From Rutstroemia sp. NJR-2017a BVV2 (taxonomy: Eukaryota; Ascomycota; Leotiomycetes; Helotiales; Rutstroemiaceae): a stretch of DNA of 64,000 nucleotides. The notes below the pieces were generated by a model that saw only the letters and a list, made by a program, of their open reading frames with translations, did not search any database and was not told where the DNA came from. Of this stretch, positions 57,554-64,000 are shown piece after piece. The stretch spans positions 744,001-808,000 of the forward strand of contig NJPS01000062.1 in the NCBI GenBank assembly GCA_002946415.1, read 5' to 3'. How positions within the stretch are numbered: position 1 is the first letter of the stretch; the number at the start of each line of letters is the position of its first letter. A program made the translations under genes and the position numbers.

Positions 57554-60069
57554 TCACAAACACCCCACCCAAATTTCCCCACCCAACCCCCTCACCCCCT
57601 CCTCCCCCTCATCCTGCACAACCCAGATTCTCCCCCTCGTCGCCAGCGTCAAGACATGTAAAAATGCCTGCGCAGCCACAACCTCGCTGTTTGTGTTCGG
57701 AGGGAAGAGGTGTTCGAATGAAACTTTTCTCTCTCTTTCTCTTCCCACTTCTCTCCCTCTTTCTCCTCCAAATTCACCTGCACCAGCCTCTTCAAATCCA
57801 TCTGCACCTTCGAATTCACCAGCATCATCATCTGCACCATAAATCTCCCCCACCCTCCCCTTCACAAACTCCAAAAAGTTCTCGCCCTCTACATCCAACA
57901 CCCCTCGTACCCATTGACTCCCCGCTGCCGTCTGCGTATCGACATTTGCCGCCGGGCCAAAGATTTCGAAGTCGAGAGACGTGGCGTCGAAACTATCGCT
58001 TCTGATCCCCATGCCCATGCCCATTCCCATTCCCGAATGCATACTCCCGCCTAAATAACCCCCCAGTTCCAACCCCTCATCATCCCTCCCCCATAAAACC
58101 TGCGATTCATCTCCCTCCCCTAACCCAATCCTCCCCCTTCCTACAAGCGGACTCGCACTCACGCCCCTCGCACCCATTCCCAACCTCAACGACGACGCAA
58201 CTCCAACCGAAGAAGATACCACTTTTGCAGCGGAAACATTCCACGGCATTGCCGCCGCGCTGCTGGGGTAATCGGGCAGTTCCCTCCCTTGTGCATCGCG
58301 GGCTCGCTCGAGTTCCGGTGTGCCGAAGGGGTCGTTGTCTATTTGCATGCCTTGGGCGTAGTTATCTTGATCTTGATCTTGGGAATTATTGTTGCGTGGA
58401 AGTTCGGCATCCTCGATTAGCGAACGAGGCGATGTGCGTAGGCGTTTCCGATCCACCCGATCCACCCGATCCTCCCCATCTCCCATCCTCTTCCTCTCCC
58501 GCAAACTCCCCCTCAACCCCTCCCCGCAAAACCCCCCCAATTCTCTCGCCACCGCCGCAACCCCCGTCCCATTAATCCCCGCCCCCCACACAAACGTATA
58601 CGCGTTCTTCTTCGCCATCACATGTTCTTTCAACAACATCTTCGCGCCGCTTAGCACCACTTGCGTGTCCACGTACTCGCGCTGCCAGGCCGCGAGATCC
58701 GAGTTTCGCAGTTCTTGCGTTTGGTCGATGGGGAGAGGTTTCTTGGTGCGGGGTTTGCGGGCGCGGGAGAGGAGGGGGAAGGACGCGCTGGAGGAGGTGA
58801 TGACGAGGGGGGAGGAGGGAAGAGGGAGTGCGCCGCTCATGAGGGGGAGGATGGGGTTTGCGTTTGGGTGGGGCATGGAGAAGGGCTCGGCGGAAGAGGG
58901 GAGAATCATGGCTGCGTCGTTGGCGGAGTACAGCATATTTAAATCTCCATCGGCGTCGTAGACATATCCTTCACCTTCCACTTGACTCGGCCCGAACTTC
59001 ATCCTAGCTCTAGCATCTTCATGTTCCTTCCTAACTCTCGCACTAGCCGCCGAATCACTACCCAGCTGACGAGCACCCACAACCGCAGAACTGACCGCTC
59101 TCCTAGACGCAATATCTTGAGCCGTCAGATCCCGTACATTTCCATCGTCGTCGAATTCAAAGATATTATCATCTTCGAATCGAATAACTTCATCGTCGAA
59201 CAGATCACCACCAACACCTCCTAGCCCTCCCGATTTCTGGGCCGAGGATCTCGAAACCGCGAAAGGATCATTGAGAGGAAGTTGGTAGTTACCACCACCT
59301 GTACCTACACTAGACGAGATGTTAAGACCGAGAATCGACGCGCCTTGCGAGGACGAAATCGAAGTTCCACGACCGCGTTGCGAGGGGATGGAAAGGGAGG
59401 TTTGCGAGTCGCGGTTTAGGGAGTTGTTGATGTCGATGTTTTGCGGGCCGAAATCTAAATCTAAGGCGGGTAATGGCATGTCCGGGTCGAAAGCAGGATC
59501 GTCCATGAGGATTAATTGTTCTGGTCTGAAGCACCACCAAATTAGCTCCACTCACACTTTTTACAACTCCGCATCCAAACCCACAACCAAACCACACCAA
59601 GAAAAGCAAAACACTCACCTCGCCCTCGCCCCCCCACCCTCCAAATCCAATCTCCCCTTCCCACCCCTCTTCCCCATCCCCCTCAGCCCCTGCTCCACAG
59701 CCGTCACATCCCCCAAAACATACGCCACCTGCTGACCATAGACCATACTCACACCATACAGCAGATTGCTCTGCAGACGCAGGGCCATCGGTGCATGGGG
59801 CTCGATGATAGTGGCGCACGCTTTCTGCACATCGACGTCGAGGATGGCTTTGCGGGTGATTTTTTTGGTGCTGGATTTGCTGCCGAGGGTGGCGACGAGC
59901 CAGACGGTGGCGACGCCGTATTTGCGGGAGGTGAGGACTGGTGGGGGGGTCAGTGGGGTGAGGAGGGGAGAGGGAAAGGAGGGAGAAGGGAAGTGGGTTG
60001 AAGGGAGAGGCGGACGGGGAGATGTGCTGTGTGTAGATAGATAGACGTACTTTCATGACTGTAGAACAT
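57554..60069 (-). CDS. REC8: Meiotic cohesin kleisin subunit Rec8
   Basis: Three exons (60069-60051, 59937-59619, 59525-57554) give 769 residues. The first exon is only 19 nt and encodes MFYSHE plus one base; with exon 2 it forms the Rad21/Rec8 N-terminus ILTSRKYGVATVWLVATLGS then KAILDVDVQKACATIIEPHA and PMALRLQSNLLYGVSMVYGQ. This kleisin domain binds Smc3. The middle is acidic and low-complexity, with Gly- and Ser-rich tracts. The C-terminal winged-helix segment (SFEHLFPPNTNSEVVAAQAF, LHVLTLATRGRIWVVQDE) binds Smc1. Rec8 replaces Rad21/Scc1 in meiotic sister-chromatid cohesion. The LQSNLLYGV wording and domain spacing fit the Rec8 branch; a mitotic Rad21 is less likely. Confidence 0.87.
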
Positions 60070-60851
60070 GTTGAATAACTTCTCGACTTCTCACTTCTCA
60101 CGCCCAGGGCGCCTGATTATCTCCCACAGGTATCGTAAAGAAAGTAAGTGTATAAGACACACACACACGGTAAGAAAGGTAACGAACGTGATATTACAGC
60201 AGAAAAGAGAGAAATAGAACAGGACGTAGAGAAATGATTAAAGAGAGTACTCGAAACCGTGTCGAGAAGAGAAAAAGATATAGAAGGGAATAGAGAAAGT
60301 AAAAGGAAAAGGAAAAGAAAGTCAAGTAGAGAAACGACGCGAAGAAAGAAGTCGCGTCGCGTCACGAACCAAGGTCATTATTTGAAAAGTGAGAATATAG
60401 ATTGCAATGGTGAAGTGAAGGTGAAGTGAGGGTGAGGATTCGCTTAACACCAAGGAATATATACCTACCTACATCATGGACATGTTCACACTGCATCAGG
60501 AAATAAAAGTCAAAACAAGTGATTATGCTCTTACTCTCTAAGAGAACAAGTTTCGGAGTATATACTCACGAACATTGGTAGATACCGCTGTAATCCGAAC
60601 GCCTTTCCATGCAGTGCCTTTATGCTTTGAAGAAATGTGAGGTCTATCAACTCATCACCATGCATGCTAAGCAGATTTGCAGATGCAAAAATTATCTTCT
60701 GCCAAGTAAACACAACCTTTCATCCTACATAACATTTCGATGAAAGTTCCCAGACCGAAAACGCCTCTACTACATCCATTGCAGTCGTTCTTATTTCCCC
60801 ATCCTTTTTTGTTCCCTCTTGTCATAAATTCGTTTGTAAGATCCTACTTTT
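60070..60851. other. Intergenic; REC8 promoter and 3' side of the Flc gene
   Basis: On the minus strand an ATG at 60665 opens a small frame with a GTGAGT donor near 60570 and a GATGCAG acceptor near 60492. It would splice to about 80 residues ending near 60366. It could equally be a 5' UTR intron of REC8. Not called as a gene. Confidence 0.35.
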
Positions 60852-63672
60852 TCAGTCGGCATTTCCTACTCTCTGTTCCGCGTACTTAGCTAATTGCTCT
60901 TTCCTTGGTGTGACGGATCTCAGACTAGTTTGTGACTCCATAGGTCGAACCAATGGAGCCTTAGACATAGAATTGTTAGCTGTGTGGTTGCCACTAGGAG
61001 GGCCCCCTGCAGCGAAGGGAGAAGTTCCTCTAGCAATTTCATCTTGTTGCCAGTTCTGGAAATCCCGAGAACTCCAACTTGCTCGGTGGACACGTGCTCC
61101 GTAAGGAACGTTTCCGTATCCCGAATAATGACTGTTCATGCTAGTAGCCCTACTACGGCCAGCTCGAGGTAGAGAGTGCTGTGAATTGCTCGGTCCTGCT
61201 CCCATTTCCGGCACAATGTCCTCATCTTCGATCTTTGGAGCTCGGCGAACTTGAGTGACGGCGAAATATGGTTCCTTTGGTTCTTCTGGCTCAGGTGGTG
61301 GCGGCGGCGGAAGATCTGCAGCCTTTTGTTCTAAATGACCAAAGTACTTCATGCGAATTTTGTCAACAGCGCCTGGCTTCTCTTCTCGGTTGCGTATAAT
61401 GGACCAGTAACTTGATATAGCACCTAGGACGATGAGAATCAGGAGGCCAACAACGAGGAAACCTTGAATGACAATAATGATCACGCCGATAACCGTTGTC
61501 GGAATACGAGCGACATTGTATTGAGGTAGGAACGCAACCGAAAGACCTGCAGTGGCGACTTTGCTGATGCCCAACATATAGACCGCTAAGGCAGTGTTTC
61601 GAGAACCTTCGTAGGGATTTAGACAAATAGTTGCGATGAAAGCGATAACCTCAACGACAAGGATACCGAAAACTTGAGCCTGTGGGTTAGCTCGAGCGCC
61701 ACCAATGAAGCAGGCTCTAAGGAACTGATAGACGACCCAGAAGGCGAAGAACCACCATCGAGTTCTTCTAAAGCGTGCCGACAGCCAGCCAAATCGCTTG
61801 GTATAATCCTCATCTTCATGCACACTTTGCCTCTCTTTATCACCATCAACGTAGTGTACTCTGAAAAAGGGCATTCCACCAGCTGCCTTCGACTTTTCCT
61901 CCTCATCCATGGCACTCTGTCGGACTGTGCGATACCATGGGAGAACTTTCATGACTTTCTTTCGTTGGAAATGAACTCGGTCTGGTGACGATGCGTATTT
62001 TCCGAACTTCAATCTGAAGTAGCAGGCATAAAATGCGACACCCAATATGCCGAGGAAAAATATGATGAATACAATGGCGGCAATTGCAATGATTCCAGTA
62101 GTTCCTCCGTATGAGAATTGATAGAGAGTCAAGGTCATCATCATGAAGAATGCAATGAGCATCGATCGGAGAACAATAAGTCCAGTGAAGCCGAGCCAGT
62201 GAGTCCGGAAAAGCGCAAGTCGGTCTTCCTTCATCCACTTCATTTTGCTGAATGCTTCCAGCATGAACTTAAAGGCGATAGCAGCCGCAACAAGGATCAC
62301 AATCAGGATCAGATACCATAAAAACCCAACCAAGAATGCATCCTCTACCGGAATACTAACTTCAGACAGCGTCCCGGTGAAATTCGACCAATTTCCAGGC
62401 AAGGGTAATCCGGCGTCGACAGGCGTTCCATTCCAGTTATATCCTTTACTCGTGTCATTGTTAGAAGCGCGTTTTGTTAGTGATGCCATTCTCTTCACCA
62501 TCTCCTCCCCCCTTTTGATGAAGCTCTCATGGCTGTATTCATGCAACTTTTCCAAGGAGCGTCCATAAATCTGTTGTTGAAGTCCTCCGTTGTTGTTAAT
62601 AGTAGTCGAACCAGCACCACCGACCTGACTTGAGTTTCCCGATATCCCAGTAAAGCTGTTGACTGAATTGATCATGGATTGGCTGTATATCATGCCTGCC
62701 GACCAAGCGAAATTGCTCCAGAATGCCGAGCAAACACTGGGCCAGTTAACTGATAGAGCACCCGAGAAGAAAATTGATTGGAAGACTTCAAACACAACCA
62801 GGACCGAGAGCGAATGAGCGTAGTGCGTCCGAATATGCGGCACACTTACTCCATATATCGCTGTTGCGAACGAGGATAGCACGGCAATCGCTGTGAAGAC
62901 CCCTAGAACCGAGCTGACTGCAGTGGGATGAGAGAAGCTGGCCGAATTCCTCATGACTGCTTGGAAACATGCGATCTCCGTTTGGGTGGAATTGGAGAAG
63001 ACTCGCAACGTAGCTGAACCTTCAAAATCCGGGATGGCAAGTGCTATGCTGGGAATGGCGGAAACATCAGAGGCGGAGACTGGAATAATAGCTTCACCAT
63101 TAATCGGTATACTGCTGTTCATCGGACACAGACTACACTTGTCAATTACATCCAGGACATTGGTGGATGGTTTCCATACCTTGCGAAATTTGCGCTACAC
63201 GGGTTAAAAGTTAAATCGAATCTATCCTCTCCATCTAAAGTTAAGAATTAGTTGCATATCACTCCACAAAGAATAAATCACCTACAAGCTTGCACACCAA
63301 TATGGACTAATTTTTTTTCTCCATTAGTAAAGTTCCTTCATATTGCATGGAAGAAAACCTACTCATTACTGACTCATTTTGAAGATTCGTATTACCACCA
63401 AGATGAAATAGCACGGTCATGTTATCCTTATAATAAGCAGCGTCAAAGGTGGTGACATTGATCAGACTTTGACCTCCCATACAATCTCCAAAATCTCCAG
63501 TGAACAGTGCCGGTGTCCGGCTGTCCAGGAGCTTGATGGTCTGTCCGTATGAGTTTGTGCCCTTAACATACACCGGATCCGCTGCCATAGCTGGAGATAT
63601 CGTATTAAGTATTGCGAGGGAAGATATTAATGCGGTCGACCATGAGGCCGTGGAAGTTGTAAGGCGCGCCAT
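60852..63672 (-). CDS. Flc/TRP-like membrane protein (flavin carrier, Pkd2-related family)
   Basis: Four exons (63672-63363, 63306-63286, 63234-63180, 63132-60852) give 888 residues. A signal peptide (MARLTTSTASWSTALISSLA) leads into an ML-like lumenal domain: DSRTPALFTGDFGDC, LGGNTNLQNESVM, DRFDLTFNPCSANF, LCPMNSSIPI. It is followed by about nine membrane helices (VSSVLGVFTAIAVLSSFATA, FLVGFLWYLILIVILVAAAI, GIIAIAAIVFIIFFLGILGV and others) and a Pro/Ser-rich cytosolic tail (DLPPPPPPEPEEPKEP). Yeast Flc proteins affect FAD entry to the ER, cell-wall integrity and calcium release. The 21-nt exon 2 was chosen because it restores the family wording IGVQAYGEDRFDL; a larger set of splice choices also keeps frame. 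First ATG in frame is at 63672. Confidence 0.9.
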
Positions 63673-64000
63673 TGTCAAAATGGAGGAATTAATCTATCGT
63701 AATCGTAGAGGGAAAAGGAAACTCGTTCCACCCTGGATCAGGGTTTGCGAAGTATGTTGTTGCTCGTATGCGAGTATAAAACCGTAGAAGATCGGAAAGT
63801 TCGTTGCAGTGGTGGATCGTATGGTATTCGAAGCTTCTTAATTCCCTTGAAGTATTGTTCCCAGATTCACAGTCTCCTTCGTAGTAGAGAAGACAATTCA
63901 CCGCAGTTCAACGGATATTAATGATGACGAATTGGTATCATGTTCCACCACCTGGGTATCGATCGATTGAAGCCTCGGGACGGTTCTCGTATGTATAGTG
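63673..64000. other. Upstream region of the Flc gene, to window edge
   Basis: Promoter side of the Flc gene; two short opposed frames without features. Nothing else seen. Confidence 0.5.

Noticed and set aside
60117..60365. Hydrophobic 82-codon minus-strand frame resembling a membrane protein
   Set aside because: Phe/Leu/Ser richness comes from a pyrimidine tract upstream of REC8.
1..64000. tRNA, rRNA, CRISPR arrays, intact transposases or reverse transcriptases
   Set aside because: I looked for B-box-like GGTTCGA contexts, regular spacer arrays and transposase or polymerase motifs in the frames and found none convincing; a covariance-model or profile scan would be more sensitive.

Overview
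The window looks like nuclear DNA of a filamentous ascomycete (Pezizomycotina). Most genes carry 1-6 short introns of about 45-100 nt with GTAAGT/GTATGT-type donors and CTRAC-like branch points. The gene set is typically fungal: Sub2, Dbf2/SidB kinase, Hsp9/12, Rec8, a Flc/TRP-like membrane protein, a HET-domain protein, DUF6594 proteins and plant cell-wall glycosidases. A leotiomycete (Helotiales) plant-associated fungus fits best; that is inference from gene content and protein similarity recalled from memory, not a database search. All exon coordinates were derived by hand from splice signals and frame continuity.

Layout. 0-12 kb is housekeeping: a gene cut by the window edge, SUB2 (minus) divergent from the RNase P subunit RPR2 (plus), a 2EXR/F-box-like protein, an Hsp9/12 stress protein (minus) and a Dbf2/SidB NDR kinase (plus). 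12-17 kb holds no gene I can support. 17-21.2 kb is a two-gene cell-wall degradation block, a secreted GH43 and a secreted GH5 endoglucanase. Between and after these genes lie short direct repeats, one pair with one-directional G-to-A differences that resemble repeat-induced point mutation (RIP).

22-34.7 kb is accessory and gene-poor. It contains two intact but divergent DUF6594 membrane-protein paralogues 6 kb apart on the same strand, three small unrecognised spliced genes, and several open stretches that look like eroded exons. 37.3-46.8 kb returns to conserved genes: a 984-residue unknown protein, a roadblock/LC7 dynein light chain divergent from the pre-60S factor IPI1, a secreted CREG-like protein, and ribosomal protein S30 with a promoter carrying two CACGTG palindromes and an AAAACCCTA box.

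48-56.7 kb is again accessory: a 700-residue HET-domain protein, a four-helix membrane protein and a 447-residue protein with a compact CxxC-x4-CxxC cluster, the last two unrecognised. 57.5-63.7 kb carries the meiotic cohesin kleisin REC8 and a Flc/TRP-like membrane protein, whose N-terminal half appears to include a 21-nt microexon.

No operons, CRISPR arrays, rRNA or tRNA genes, or complete transposons were recognised. The main points for a second look are the repeat-flanked GH43/GH5 block, the DUF6594 pair with its intervening relics, the Cys-cluster protein, the open-frame 475-nt intron of SUB2, the Flc microexon and the S30 promoter.
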